From NCBI GenBank assembly GCA_965277595.1, contig CBDIDH010000001.1, forward strand, positions 1,922,001 through 1,986,000: a stretch of DNA of 64,000 nt. The letters are read 5' to 3'. Position 1 is the stretch's first letter, and each line of letters starts with the position of its first letter. The notes below the pieces were generated by a model. The model did not search any database. It saw only the letters and a list, made by a program, of their open reading frames with translations, and was not told the origin of the DNA. Both the position numbers and the translations under genes were made by a program. Positions 8,605 through 17,368 of this stretch are shown piece by piece. The stretch comes from CBDIDH01 sp965277595 (GTDB taxonomy: Bacteria; Planctomycetota; Planctomycetia; Isosphaerales; Isosphaeraceae).

Positions 8605-9597
8605 GTGTCGACACGTTCACAACGGCTCTTTTTATGCGCCTGCCTGCTCCTCACGGTCTGTCGAGCCTCGAACGCGGCGGACGCGCCGAGGAGCGTCGCC
8701 GAGATCCAGGCCACGCACGATCGGGCCTTGATCGCCGATCTCGCCGCGTACCTGACGGCCAACCCCAAGGCCGCGGATTCCGACCAGGCGTACATGACCC
8801 TCTTTGACAAGGTGATCGAGCACGACTGGTTCGCGCCTTACGAAACTCTCGCCAAGCAATATCTCGCGCTCCGACCGGAAGGGCCGGTCCGGTCACTGGC
8901 GCAAATCGTCGTCACGATGGCACGCGCTCAGGGGAACGATTACCAGGGGGCGATGGCTCGATTTCATGAGTTGATGAATGGTCTGGGCAAGCCCGAACAG
9001 GAAGAATTCGCCGCGAACTTCGCCGACTCGCTCGCCTCTTCGGCAACCGCCGCGGGCGAATACGACGTCTCCCGCAAGGTTTACCAGGCGTTACTCGACC
9101 GTTACGGCGAGAGCCCGACGCTCCGACAGAAGATTGAAGGCGAGTTGAAGCGACTCGACAAGATCGGCAAGCCCGCGCCCGACATTGTGGCGAAGGACGT
9201 GAACGGTCAGACCTTCCGCCTCGATGGTTTACGAGGGAAGTACGTCCTTGTTGATTTCTGGGCGACCTGGTGTGCCCCCTGGGTGGCCGACGTCCCCAAA
9301 CTTCAGGCCGCCTTTGCGAAATACCACGACGCGGGGTTCGAGGTCGTCGGCGTGAGCCTTGACGAGACGAAGGCCGCCGCGACCGACTTTGTCAAAGTCA
9401 GAAAACTTTCGTGGCGGCAGATTCACAACGCCAGCAGCGAGGCCGACCTGGTTGACGCCTTTGGAGTGACCACGATTCCGGCGACCTTTCTGATCGATCC
9501 GCGCGGGGTCGTGACCCGCCTGGACCTGCGCGGGGCGTCGCTCGACCAGGCCCTTGCCCGGATCTTCACGAACGTCGGAGCCCGCGCGGCGCGTTGA
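8605..9597 (+). CDS. Secreted TlpA-like thioredoxin-fold protein with atypical CAPW site
   Basis: The start is GTG 8605, supported by CAGGAGG five bases upstream; 330 aa. A signal peptide (LFLCACLLLTVCRASNA) is followed by a helical domain of about 150 residues (tetratricopeptide-like by appearance), then a TlpA/redoxin domain beginning at IGKPAPDIVAKD. The active-site strand reads FWATWCAPWVADVP: the first Cys (residue 223) is present, but the second, which forms the CxxC disulfide, is Trp. The cis-Pro region is present (TTIPATFLID). Classical disulfide exchange is therefore unlikely; it could work through a single Cys or act as a binding domain. It converges with the FHA gene, with a nine-base gap. 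Confidence 0.88.
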   Translation: MSTRSQRLFLCACLLLTVCRASNAADAPRSVAEIQATHDRALIADLAAYLTANPKAADSDQAYMTLFDKVIEHDWFAPYETLAKQYLALRPEGPVRSLAQIVVTMARAQGNDYQGAMARFHELMNGLGKPEQEEFAANFADSLASSATAAGEYDVSRKVYQALLDRYGESPTLRQKIEGELKRLDKIGKPAPDIVAKDVNGQTFRLDGLRGKYVLVDFWATWCAPWVADVPKLQAAFAKYHDAGFEVVGVSLDETKAAATDFVKVRKLSWRQIHNASSEADLVDAFGVTTIPATFLIDPRGVVTRLDLRGASLDQALARIFTNVGARAAR

Positions 9598-9606
9598 TTC
9601 GCGCTT

Positions 9607-10224
9607 CTATTTTTTCTTCTTGTTCATCTCGGAGACGTCTTCCTCGATCAACTTGAGGAAGTCGTCGTCCGAGGCGTCGAGGATCGGGGCCTTGGCGGGG
9701 GTAACGTCTGAAGGCAGGGCGTCGTCGAAGTCGGCCTCGGCGGCGGCGGGGCGTTCGATGGTCTCGGGAGCCTTCGTCGGTCGCGCGGGAGGTTTCGAGG
9801 GGCGGTCGTCGTCGTCGTCCCGGCTGAGGCCGGCGAGTTCAAGAAGTGACGTTCGCTTGGGGCCGTCAACCGACTCGTCATCGAGAAAGCCCTCTTTCAT
9901 GAGGACAGACGAGGGGGCGCCCGGCTCGTAGTCGATGGTATAGATGTGGCTGGCGATGGCGAGTTCGTCGTCGGGCATGATGCTATGCTCGCTCGCCAGC
10001 GGAGCGCCGTTGATCGACGTGCCGTTGGTGCTGCCGAGGTCGCGGACGTGCCAGACCTGGTTGATATAACGCAGCTTACAGTGTTTACCCGAGACGTTCT
10101 CGAAGTCGAGAATAATGTCGCAACTGGGCCGACGGCCGACCGTCAGCTCGGTCTTCAGAAGCGGCACGGGATCGCCTCCGCCCAGCGGCTTCATGATCCC
10201 GAAGGTGTTCTTCTGGGGCGGCAT
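9607..10224 (-). CDS. FHA-domain protein
   Basis: 205 aa. The forkhead-associated domain is near the N-terminus, with the phosphothreonine-binding signature GRRPSCDI, SGKHCKL and GSTNGTSING (about residues 30-75). Such domains bind phosphorylated partners of Ser/Thr kinases, and this genome segment encodes two such kinases. The C-terminal half is acidic and disordered-looking (SRDDDDDRPSKPP, then many Asp/Glu) and ends in a Lys cluster. No signal peptide, so cytoplasmic. A purine-rich GGGAG precedes the ATG. Confidence 0.88.
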   Translation of the reverse strand: MPPQKNTFGIMKPLGGGDPVPLLKTELTVGRRPSCDIILDFENVSGKHCKLRYINQVWHVRDLGSTNGTSINGAPLASEHSIMPDDELAIASHIYTIDYEPGAPSSVLMKEGFLDDESVDGPKRTSLLELAGLSRDDDDDRPSKPPARPTKAPETIERPAAAEADFDDALPSDVTPAKAPILDASDDDFLKLIEEDVSEMNKKKK

Positions 10225-10574
10225 GGCGGGAAGCTCCCGGCGAGAGGTAGGCGGGATTGCTGGCGCGTAAGTTCACGAAATCGAACCGAGTCGGGCCGTC
10301 AGCGATTTGTCCCGATCATACCTGGGCGACCGACCTCGGCTCAAGTACTTCGCGACAAACCGACGGTTGGATGCAACCGGCCCGTCGACCGTCACGGTCA
10401 ACGAAGAACCGCTCGATATTCGGAAAAATCGGAAAAAGCGTCAAGGACCCTCAAGCGACTTGTCGCCAAGGCCGATCTCAAAGGGAAGAGGAGCGGCATC
10501 TCCGAACGTCGCCAGGGTTGTCGAAGCCTGTTCCGGTCTGGACGGAACCGAATCAAAAAAAAGGGGTTCGACCG
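10225..10574. other. Divergent intergenic region, FHA / LEGR-motif gene
   Basis: About 350 bases between two divergent starts. Frames crossing it are Arg/Ser-rich extensions without signal sequences and look non-coding. An A-tract and GGGG lie just before the ATG at 10575. No clear promoter or operator is visible. Confidence 0.45.
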
Positions 10575-11126
10575 ATGAGGAAGAGTCGACCGGTCGAGAC
10601 GCGTGGCCATTCTCGTCGTTGCCGTCCTCTGGACGTCGAGTCGATGGAAGGGCGTCAGATGCTCTCGGGCGTCGCGGCGCCTCCGTCGACGGTCGCCCCT
10701 CCTTCCGGCCAGATCGTGGTCGCCGACGCGAATCAGGCCAAGGTCTGGAACCAGGTCGCCGCCAAGGCCCCCGCCGGCACGACGGGAACCGCGGCGGTCG
10801 TTCAGGGGGGAACCGACGTCGCCTCGGACGCCTGGAACGGATACTGGCTCGTTCACTCAAAGAACGTGGCCACGCTCGGTTACAAATTCGCCAAACAGGC
10901 CCTGGCGCACGATACGCGCAAGGTCGGAGGCGATTTTCTCTCCGCGGTTCTGCAAGGCAATGGCAAGCGGATCAATCAGCTCAGTCATACCAACGCCGCG
11001 AAAAAAGTGGCCGCCGACTTTTCTCGACTCTCATCCTCGCCAGGGGTGAAGTATGTCGGCGACCAGTTCGCCCAATTAGGGCGCTCCATTGCCGGACAAT
11101 TCAACAGCCTTTTCGGGACCAAGTAA
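10575..11126 (+). CDS. Small exported-type protein with N-terminal EGRQML motif
   Basis: 183 aa from ATG 10575, with AAGGGG eight bases upstream; longer upstream versions of the frame look non-coding. The N-terminus is basic and carries DVESMEGRQMLSG (residues 20-32), a variant of the LEGRxLL motif also seen in two large extracellular proteins of this window. There is no ordinary hydrophobic signal peptide. The remainder is Ala/Gly/Val-rich with no recognised domain (WNGYWLVHSKNVATL and a C-terminal GRSIAGQFNSLFG). I infer export by the same unknown route as the other motif carriers; function unknown. Confidence 0.7.
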   Translation: MRKSRPVETRGHSRRCRPLDVESMEGRQMLSGVAAPPSTVAPPSGQIVVADANQAKVWNQVAAKAPAGTTGTAAVVQGGTDVASDAWNGYWLVHSKNVATLGYKFAKQALAHDTRKVGGDFLSAVLQGNGKRINQLSHTNAAKKVAADFSRLSSSPGVKYVGDQFAQLGRSIAGQFNSLFGTK

Positions 11127-11166
11127 ACGTCCTGGAAGACGGTTCGAGACGCGAAGATCGCCGATC

Positions 11167-11403
11167 TCAACGCGTCACGGTCGCGGCCGGGGCGGCCTCA
11201 GCGTTCAGGTTGGAGTGGCTGGCGGCCACGGATTCGGGCGGGTGGGAACGCATCGTTTCCAGGGCGGATTGTGAGAGAATCGGCTCTTCAGCCGCGTGAA
11301 TCACATCCTCGGAACGATAACAGATGGCCAGACAGGCGATCACGGTTCCCATCGTGACGACGTGAACACATGGGTCGCTAAAAAGTCGCAAGACGGCTTT
11401 CAT
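11167..11403 (-). CDS. Small single-pass membrane protein, unknown function
   Basis: 78 aa. The ATG at 11403 has a strong CAGGAGG five bases upstream, which decides the start. Residues 12-30 (CVHVVTMGTVIACLAICY) form one hydrophobic helix; the tail is short and Ala/Ser-rich. No known domain. It lies between two LEGR-motif genes, facing away from the first, and overlaps nothing else. Moderate support rests on the Shine-Dalgarno site and membrane segment alone. Confidence 0.55.
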   Translation of the reverse strand: MKAVLRLFSDPCVHVVTMGTVIACLAICYRSEDVIHAAEEPILSQSALETMRSHPPESVAASHSNLNAEAAPAATVTR

Positions 11404-11513
11404 CAGGCCCTCCTGACGGGATGATTCGCCGATTCGGCTCGACGTTTCGGAAGGTGCATCTTCCCAGGCGTCAGCGAGCACTTTGCAAGCCGCGTGCCAC
11501 TCATCCTTTCACG

Positions 11514-11555
11514 AAAAACGGCGACGGCCGAGACGCGTGTCTCGGCCGTCGCCGT
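11514..11555 (-). terminator. Rho-independent terminator of the cyclophilin-fusion gene
   Basis: A perfect 17-bp inverted repeat (11518-11534 with 11539-11555) around the loop GCGT is followed on the minus strand by TTTTC. It sits 25 bases past the stop of the minus-strand gene ending at 11580. Confidence 0.85.
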
Positions 11556-11579
11556 GTTGAATCTTTTCATCAACCGAGA

Positions 11580-13826
11580 TCAGGCCTTCTTGGTGGTCAC
11601 GGTCTTCGAGGACGAGGTTTTGGTGATGGTCTTTTGCGCTTTGGGAGCGGGAATCGGGACCGCCTTGCCGTTCACACTCTTGTAGAAGGTTCCGCCGGGG
11701 GGCTGGATATGAGTGTAAACGCGTCCGTGATAGCTCTTGTAGTTCGTGTAGCCCGGGTGGGGACTGCCCGCGAAAATCTCATTGGTGGCGGTCGTCGGCT
11801 TGAACTTGACGTGACCCGTGGCGCCGATGAGCTGGTTCGTCCCAGTTCCGCCGATGAGGGTATTCTGGCCGAACCAGCCGTGGAGAAGGCTCGGGCCCGA
11901 GCCGGCCTGAAGCACGTTCTTGCCGCCGTGGCCGCCATCGAGCGAGACGTTGATCGTCTTGTCAACGGAAGGATCAATCGTGACGTTGTCGCCCGATTTG
12001 GAACCGTAGACGATGACCTGGCTGATCCCGGTGCTTGCATTGTTGGCAATCGTCTGCGGCTGGAGTGAGTCAAGAACGCCGTTGACGGTCACCTGGAGGT
12101 CGCCCACGGTTGCGTCGGCGGGGTTGGCGGTCTGGGTGATGGAAATCTGGTTCGTCCCCTTGTCCGTTCTGGGCAGAGGAGTGACAACCAGGACGTTTCC
12201 AATCTGTCGGACCGCGCCTGTCGAGGTGCCGACGCCGAGCGAGACCGCGGCAATGTTGCCGGCCGTGACGGTTGCCGGGGTTGTCGTGCTGTCGGTGCTG
12301 GTCGTCTGATAGGTGAAGCCGTCGAGGCCGGTGTAGTTGGCCGCCGGCGTATAGGTGACGGTGTTCGTCGTGGTGTTGATGGCCGAAAGGGTGCCGTGCT
12401 TGGGTTGGGTAACGATCGCGACGGAGTTCGTGACATTCCCCGAAGCCGCGGGAACGCCCAGGGTGATCGTGATCGGCGTGTTCTTGGTGACCGGCAGGCT
12501 GAGCGTCTGCGAAACCGGGCCAGCGTTGCCGACGCTGATCGAGGCACTCTCGGTGGCGCTTGAGGCCGACGAAGGGCTGGCGCCGCTGACCGAGTTCGTG
12601 TTCGTGACGTTATAAGAGAAGCTATCGGTTCCGGTGAAGCCCGCCGTGGGCGTGTACGTGGCCGTCTGCTTCGCCAGGTTGAAAGTGACCGTGCCGTGAG
12701 CCGGCGCGCTGACGAGCGCGTAGGCCGTGGTGATGCCCGGGTTATTCGACGGGTTGTTGGCCTGGAAGGGAACGCTGATCGTCGCGGTCTGACCGGCCGC
12801 GATCGCCTGCGTGGTGGGACTGGGGGCGGACGCTATCGGCGCGAAGGTGGCGGTGTTGGGGATCGTCGCCGCGGCGCCGACGGTGACCGTGAACGATTGC
12901 GTCGCCGTGGTGTTGGTCGATGGGTCGGTGGCGGTCACCGTGATGGTCGAGGTCTCGCCCTGCTTGGCCCCGGTGGCGTCGACGTGAAGGTCGCCGTTCG
13001 GATTGGTCGTTGAGACCGTGGCGCTGGTGATGTCGACCGGGCTCACGGGTGAGGAATTTTCGCCCGAACTGTTCGCCTGAGTGGAGACGTTGCCGATCTC
13101 GGCGACGACGGTCTGGCCAGAGACGACCTGTCCGTAGATCGTATAGCCGAAGTTAAGGTTCGACTGTGGTCCGGTGGTGATGAAGAATTCCTGGCCGTCC
13201 GTGTTGGCCCCGGCGTTGGCGATGGCGACCGAGCCGGCTTGCGTGAACGCGAGTTGCGGACTGAGTTCCAGAGGATTCGTACCGCTGGCCGCGGCGCCGG
13301 TCTGGGGTCCGCCCTGAATCACGGTATCGAGCGGGCCGCCGGTTCCCGAGAAATTCTTGACGACCCGGAAGAACTGCGTGCCATCATAGTTGCCAGAGAC
13401 GTTGGCGAGAGTGCCGTTGGTGAACGACTGAATGCGCGTTGCCGTGTTCGGGGTCAGATCTTGAAAGAGCTGATAGGTGAACGACCCGGTAAAGGAATTA
13501 TCACCGGCGGTCGAACTCGCGGCGTGCGAGACGTTGACGGTGATAAAAGACCCTTGCGCGACCGTGGCCTTGATGTCCGGGTTGCTGGACGTCACCGTGA
13601 AATTTTGCTGGGTCGCGCCCCCGGTACTGCCGTCGAGGGGAACCTGATAGCCGATCAATGCGGGAACGGTCACGTTCGGGATCGCGGCGAGTGAGGCCGC
13701 GAGCAACTGTCGGCCTTCGAGCCCCTCGACTTCGAGCCAACGCGCCGTCGGCAACGGTTTCCGGCCCTTGCGAGCGCGGCCATTGGGTAAACCAAGGAAC
13801 GACCCGCCCCAATCGCGGTCCAGCAT
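11580..13826 (-). CDS. Extracellular cyclophilin-type PPIase fused to cadherin-like repeats
   Basis: 748 aa from ATG 13826 (AGGAGG six bases upstream; the preceding TTG is not needed). Residues 30-45 carry LEVEGLEGRQLLAAS, the export-type motif. A cyclophilin peptidyl-prolyl isomerase domain follows at about 105-255 (YDGTQFFRVVKNF, VIQGGPQTG, GQEFFITTGPQ, FGYTIYGQVVSG). After that come two or three cadherin/tandem-Ig-like modules with the AHGTVTF, YTPTAGFTGTDSFSY and YTPAANYTGLDGFTY strands. The C-terminus has degenerate RTX-like Gly/Asp turns (GGHGGKNVLQAGSG, GGTGTNQL) and a Lys/Thr-rich tail. Probably surface-bound. It has its own terminator at 11514-11555. Confidence 0.88.
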   Translation of the reverse strand: MLDRDWGGSFLGLPNGRARKGRKPLPTARWLEVEGLEGRQLLAASLAAIPNVTVPALIGYQVPLDGSTGGATQQNFTVTSSNPDIKATVAQGSFITVNVSHAASSTAGDNSFTGSFTYQLFQDLTPNTATRIQSFTNGTLANVSGNYDGTQFFRVVKNFSGTGGPLDTVIQGGPQTGAAASGTNPLELSPQLAFTQAGSVAIANAGANTDGQEFFITTGPQSNLNFGYTIYGQVVSGQTVVAEIGNVSTQANSSGENSSPVSPVDITSATVSTTNPNGDLHVDATGAKQGETSTITVTATDPSTNTTATQSFTVTVGAAATIPNTATFAPIASAPSPTTQAIAAGQTATISVPFQANNPSNNPGITTAYALVSAPAHGTVTFNLAKQTATYTPTAGFTGTDSFSYNVTNTNSVSGASPSSASSATESASISVGNAGPVSQTLSLPVTKNTPITITLGVPAASGNVTNSVAIVTQPKHGTLSAINTTTNTVTYTPAANYTGLDGFTYQTTSTDSTTTPATVTAGNIAAVSLGVGTSTGAVRQIGNVLVVTPLPRTDKGTNQISITQTANPADATVGDLQVTVNGVLDSLQPQTIANNASTGISQVIVYGSKSGDNVTIDPSVDKTINVSLDGGHGGKNVLQAGSGPSLLHGWFGQNTLIGGTGTNQLIGATGHVKFKPTTATNEIFAGSPHPGYTNYKSYHGRVYTHIQPPGGTFYKSVNGKAVPIPAPKAQKTITKTSSSKTVTTKKA

Positions 13827-13952
13827 CAACCACCTCCTGCGAATCGATCCGACGGTCCGCTCCGGCCGGACGCGAACGCCCGGCGTCCGGGACTCCGTCC
13901 CCTTGTCAGACCTGATCGGCCTCGCGGGTTGTAGGACTTGAGGCGAAGGCGA

Positions 13953-13989
13953 CGAAAAAAGCGGCGACGATGCCCATGCATCGCCGCCG
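13953..13989 (-). terminator. Rho-independent terminator downstream of the 608-codon secreted-protein frame
   Basis: An 11-bp stem with one G-U pair (13963-13973 with 13978-13988) precedes a run of six T on the minus strand (13955-13960). It is about 60 bases past the stop at 14050. Confidence 0.75.
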
Positions 13990-14049
13990 CCTGAACTGAC
14001 ATCGTCCGATTCTCAGCCTGATCTTCACCTCAAAGAGGTCAGGTTCCGC

Positions 14050-15852
14050 TCAGGGGTTGGCCTTGCGGAGGGTGAAGCTGTTGAAGGTCATGCCGTCCTC
14101 GTCCATCGTGCTGTATCCGCCTCCTTGAGAGAGATACTTGGCGAAGACCGAGAAGTCGGGCAGCTTGTCCTTGTCGAAGAGCTTGCCAACCTTCGAGACG
14201 TCCGGCCCACCGGCGACCGCGGCGCCCTGAAGGGCCTTCTCAAACTGGCCGCTTTTGAGCATGTCGTACGAGACGCGAGCCTGTTCGTCGGGGCGGACGT
14301 AGGTCAGGCTGCTGACCTTTTCGGGAAGTTCGCGGGCGACGGACTGATAGTTTGAGCTATCGGCCAGGGCCGCGCTTCCACCCCGGAGAACCTGTTCGAG
14401 GAACTCAGGAGCCGTGGAGATGAAAAGCGAATGCTTGGCGACGGTCAGGCTGACCGGCCCCTTGAACTGGACCTTGGCGCCGTTGGCGTTGGGCAGGTCG
14501 GGGATCTCGAAATCATAGATCGTCGCGCCCTGAAATTCTCGCTTCTTGGGGTTCGCGCCGGCCATGCCGATCAGCTTCGTCAGGGTCGCCTGGAAGTCCT
14601 TCTCGTCATCGACGGCCACGGAGACGAGAACGCGCTGGCTGTCTTCGGTCACCGGCTTCTTGTAGTCGGTGATCATGGTAACCCGGTTGCCAAGGGGGTC
14701 AAAGACGTCTTTTTTGAAGTTCAGCGGCTCGCCGCCGTTGGGGCCGACGAGTTGCTGTTCGAGGACGTTCAAGACGCCCGGCTGGAAGGTATTGGCCAGG
14801 TCGTTCAGGTTCTTGAACGACTCGTCGAAGTTAAAGCTCCAACTCTGGTAGGTGGCCACCGACGCGGGCGCCCATGACTCGGGCTTGAGAGCGACGCGCG
14901 GCATCACGAAGAGCTTCAGAAGGCCAGACACAGGCGCCGGGGCGAGAACGAAGGTCTTGGTGACGCTGTCATAATTGCCCGTGTTGAGGGTGAAGCTACC
15001 GGCGGCGGCTTTCAGGCCGTTAACGCCGAGGATCTGCGACATCCCCTTGATCTGCTCGATGTTGCCGGCGTTCTTTCCCTTGGCTCCGGCCTTGAAGAGA
15101 AGCTGAAGGGCCTTGTTGGCGTCGATGTACCAGACGACCTGCGCGTCCTGGCCGAGCTTCTTGACGGCCTTCTGGTAGTTCTCGGTCGAGGCGAGCGAGT
15201 CGTCACGTCCCGAGCCGTGGGCGATCAGGTCCTTGACGGCCTCGGCGCTCGTGCCGATGTAGAAAATGCTCTTATCGTGCGTCCAGGTGATCGGCGGCGG
15301 GGTCGGGTCGGTGTCCTTGGCGTTCTTGGGTTTGGGAGGCTGGATCGTCTGGAGCGTGAGCCCCTTGAACTCTTCCTTCCCGACCTTGCCGCCGGCATCG
15401 GCCCCTTGAAGGGTGGCCTTGGCCAGGAAGTCGTCCATCTTCGTCGTGTTCCGGCCGGCATCGGCCGAGATCACCAGGGCGGGCTTGGCATCGGGGTCGT
15501 CCTTGGAGACGACCGCCAGGGTCGCCGCGCCCTGCGGCAGTTCGATCAGCTCGCGTAGCGAGACGCCGACCTTGGTCTTCATCTCTTTCGAGGAATCGTC
15601 AAGCCGACCGGCGAGATCTTCCTTGAACGGCTTGAGCATCGGATCGGACCAGAGTTGGCCGAACTGGCTCTGGCGGAAGGCTTCGCGAAGACCGGCGGCG
15701 TTGTTTACCTTGACGAACAGGACGGTCGAGTCGGGGTGAGTCTTCTCGGGCGCCTCGGCCGCCAGGCCGAACGTCGCCAGGGAGCAAATCCCGGCCAGAC
15801 CAAGCCCGCCTGTCAGGGCGAGGCGGACGGCCGCCCGCATCGAAATAGGCAT
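14050..15852 (-). CDS. Secreted protein of unknown function
   Basis: 600 aa from ATG 15852 (AAGGAG nine bases upstream). The signal peptide is clear: MRAAVRLALTGGLGLAGIC then TFGLAAEAP. The mature start HPDSTVLFVKVNNAAGLREAF and the alternating strand/helix pattern resemble large periplasmic proteins of the DUF3352 kind, but I do not recognise it with certainty. No catalytic motif is visible. It is expressed alone, with a terminator at 13953-13989. Confidence 0.82.
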   Translation of the reverse strand: MPISMRAAVRLALTGGLGLAGICSLATFGLAAEAPEKTHPDSTVLFVKVNNAAGLREAFRQSQFGQLWSDPMLKPFKEDLAGRLDDSSKEMKTKVGVSLRELIELPQGAATLAVVSKDDPDAKPALVISADAGRNTTKMDDFLAKATLQGADAGGKVGKEEFKGLTLQTIQPPKPKNAKDTDPTPPPITWTHDKSIFYIGTSAEAVKDLIAHGSGRDDSLASTENYQKAVKKLGQDAQVVWYIDANKALQLLFKAGAKGKNAGNIEQIKGMSQILGVNGLKAAAGSFTLNTGNYDSVTKTFVLAPAPVSGLLKLFVMPRVALKPESWAPASVATYQSWSFNFDESFKNLNDLANTFQPGVLNVLEQQLVGPNGGEPLNFKKDVFDPLGNRVTMITDYKKPVTEDSQRVLVSVAVDDEKDFQATLTKLIGMAGANPKKREFQGATIYDFEIPDLPNANGAKVQFKGPVSLTVAKHSLFISTAPEFLEQVLRGGSAALADSSNYQSVARELPEKVSSLTYVRPDEQARVSYDMLKSGQFEKALQGAAVAGGPDVSKVGKLFDKDKLPDFSVFAKYLSQGGGYSTMDEDGMTFNSFTLRKANP

Positions 15853-16012
15853 CAAACGAAACTCCTTTTCAAACAAATCCTACAAACCCCCGACTCGCCG
15901 TCGGTGGAATCTGCCGGAAGGGGATGAAGGCCCACATTAACGAGCCAATCACGAACAAAACGCATTCTTTACCGTCGATCCATCCGTTCGAACGACCATC
16001 CTGAAAAGAAAT

Positions 16013-17047
16013 TCAACCCGGCCCCGGCTTCACGGCCGGGGCACCTGGCTTCGTCGATTCTTCGCCCCAGGGAGGGGCACCCGCGCGGAGGCGGCGGGGC
16101 GGGTCGAGATACCGATAGCCCGTGTTCGGGTTTTCCTTGTCGTACGAGAAGGCCTCGCGGTTGCGGAGGAAATCCTTGACGTAGCTCACCGGGATCGCGA
16201 ACCCGAGGTTGTCCGCCACCGAGGCATGAGCCCCCATGTTCGTGACGCCGATCACTTCACCCCGAAGGTTGAAGAGCGGTCCCCCCGAGTTCCCCGGGTT
16301 GATCGCCGCGTCCGTCTGGATGTAAAGCTGACCCTCGACGTTGCGGTTGCGGTTGCTGACGATCCCTTGCGAGACACTCCGCTCCAGGCCGAGCGGGTTA
16401 CCAACCGCGAAGACGCCCTCTCCGGCGTTCACGTCTTCCAGGCTACCCAGGACGACGTGATGGAGTTTCAGGTCCTTCTGCGGCGGCAGCTTGATCAGGG
16501 CGAGATCGAAGAAGTTGTTGACCGCGACAATCTCGACGTCCTCGATCCGACGCCTCGCCAGGCCGCCGGGAATATTCTGGTAGAGCACGGCGGCGATTCG
16601 TGTCTCACCCTGGATCACGTGGGCATTCGTGATCGCGTACCCATCATCGTTGACGATGAAGCCCGATCCCTTGCCGGAGGGGGTCTCGATCGAGATCACC
16701 GCCTCGCCAAAGGTCTGAACCTGTTCCTTCACGGGAGCGGCGCGCGGCGTCCTGGTGTCAAAGAAACCGGTGCGATCCGTATCGTCGGCGCGGACGGTCG
16801 TCGATGCGACCGCGGCGGCGGATGCCTCGCCCGGTTTGCCCCTGCCGAGGATCTGGTCCTTGGGAACCTTCACGACATCGAATCCGAGGTCGACGTACAG
16901 CGCCGTCGGCTTCTCGGCGACAACCTCGCCGGTAACCTGATGGCCATCCTTGAGGCTGATCTGTTCGGGTCCGGCCCAGCCCGCCCCGGTCAGGGCGAGC
17001 AGAACTCCCCAACCTCTCCGAACGACCGGCCCATGCCAGCGCGTCAT
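16013..17047 (-). CDS. HtrA/DegP-like trypsin-fold serine protease without PDZ
   Basis: 344 aa. The catalytic triad is readable: H143 (ITNAHVIQG), D181 (NNFFDLALIKL) and S254 (INPGNSGGPLF). An N-terminal hydrophobic segment (GVLLALTGAGWAGPEQ) suggests export, and the following stretch (LKDGHQVTGEVVAEKPTALY) looks like a small beta domain before the protease. After the trypsin fold there is only a short Pro/Gly tail, so the usual PDZ domain is missing. Likely a periplasmic quality-control or processing protease. A good promoter match lies at 17116-17143. Confidence 0.92.
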   Translation of the reverse strand: MTRWHGPVVRRGWGVLLALTGAGWAGPEQISLKDGHQVTGEVVAEKPTALYVDLGFDVVKVPKDQILGRGKPGEASAAAVASTTVRADDTDRTGFFDTRTPRAAPVKEQVQTFGEAVISIETPSGKGSGFIVNDDGYAITNAHVIQGETRIAAVLYQNIPGGLARRRIEDVEIVAVNNFFDLALIKLPPQKDLKLHHVVLGSLEDVNAGEGVFAVGNPLGLERSVSQGIVSNRNRNVEGQLYIQTDAAINPGNSGGPLFNLRGEVIGVTNMGAHASVADNLGFAIPVSYVKDFLRNREAFSYDKENPNTGYRYLDPPRRLRAGAPPWGEESTKPGAPAVKPGPG

Positions 17048-17115
17048 TCGATGTCCCTTCGAAAAAAGGCGCGGTCATCCTCTCCTCAATCGACTCAACG
17101 TCCCTGAGCCGCTCC

Positions 17116-17143
17116 ATTGTAAGAATCCCGAGAAAGGTTTCAA
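17116..17143 (-). promoter_or_regulatory. Putative sigma70 promoter of the protease gene
   Basis: On the minus strand TTGAAA (17143-17138), a 16-base spacer and TACAAT (17121-17116) lie about 70 bases before the ATG at 17047. Confidence 0.5.
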
Positions 17144-17248
17144 CCCTTCCCTAATCCCTTCGCTGCATTCAGTTCCGATCATTTCGAGATCATCATTCAG
17201 AAAAAATCTCCCAGATTCTCTATTTCGCCTGAAACTCGCGAGGTTTTC

Positions 17249-17278
17249 TTGACCAGAAATGAGATTTCGGGTTAGATT
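17249..17278 (+). promoter_or_regulatory. Putative sigma70 promoter of the Tat-signal protein gene
   Basis: TTGACC (17249-17254), an 18-base spacer and TAGATT (17273-17278) lie about 90 bases upstream of the GTG at 17369. With the divergent promoter at 17116-17143 it accounts for the 320-base gap between these two genes. Confidence 0.4.
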
Positions 17279-17368
17279 AGAAGGACCTCGACGGATCTCC
17301 CTCTCTTGACGCGGTTCCGGTCTCGCAACCCATCGTTTGGCCCAATCTTGCTTGGGGGAGAGTGACGC

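Noticed and set aside
8201..8620. Minus-strand frames with CRAARHFG repeats
   Set aside because: They are translations of the 45-bp palindromic repeats and read against the glycosyltransferase gene.
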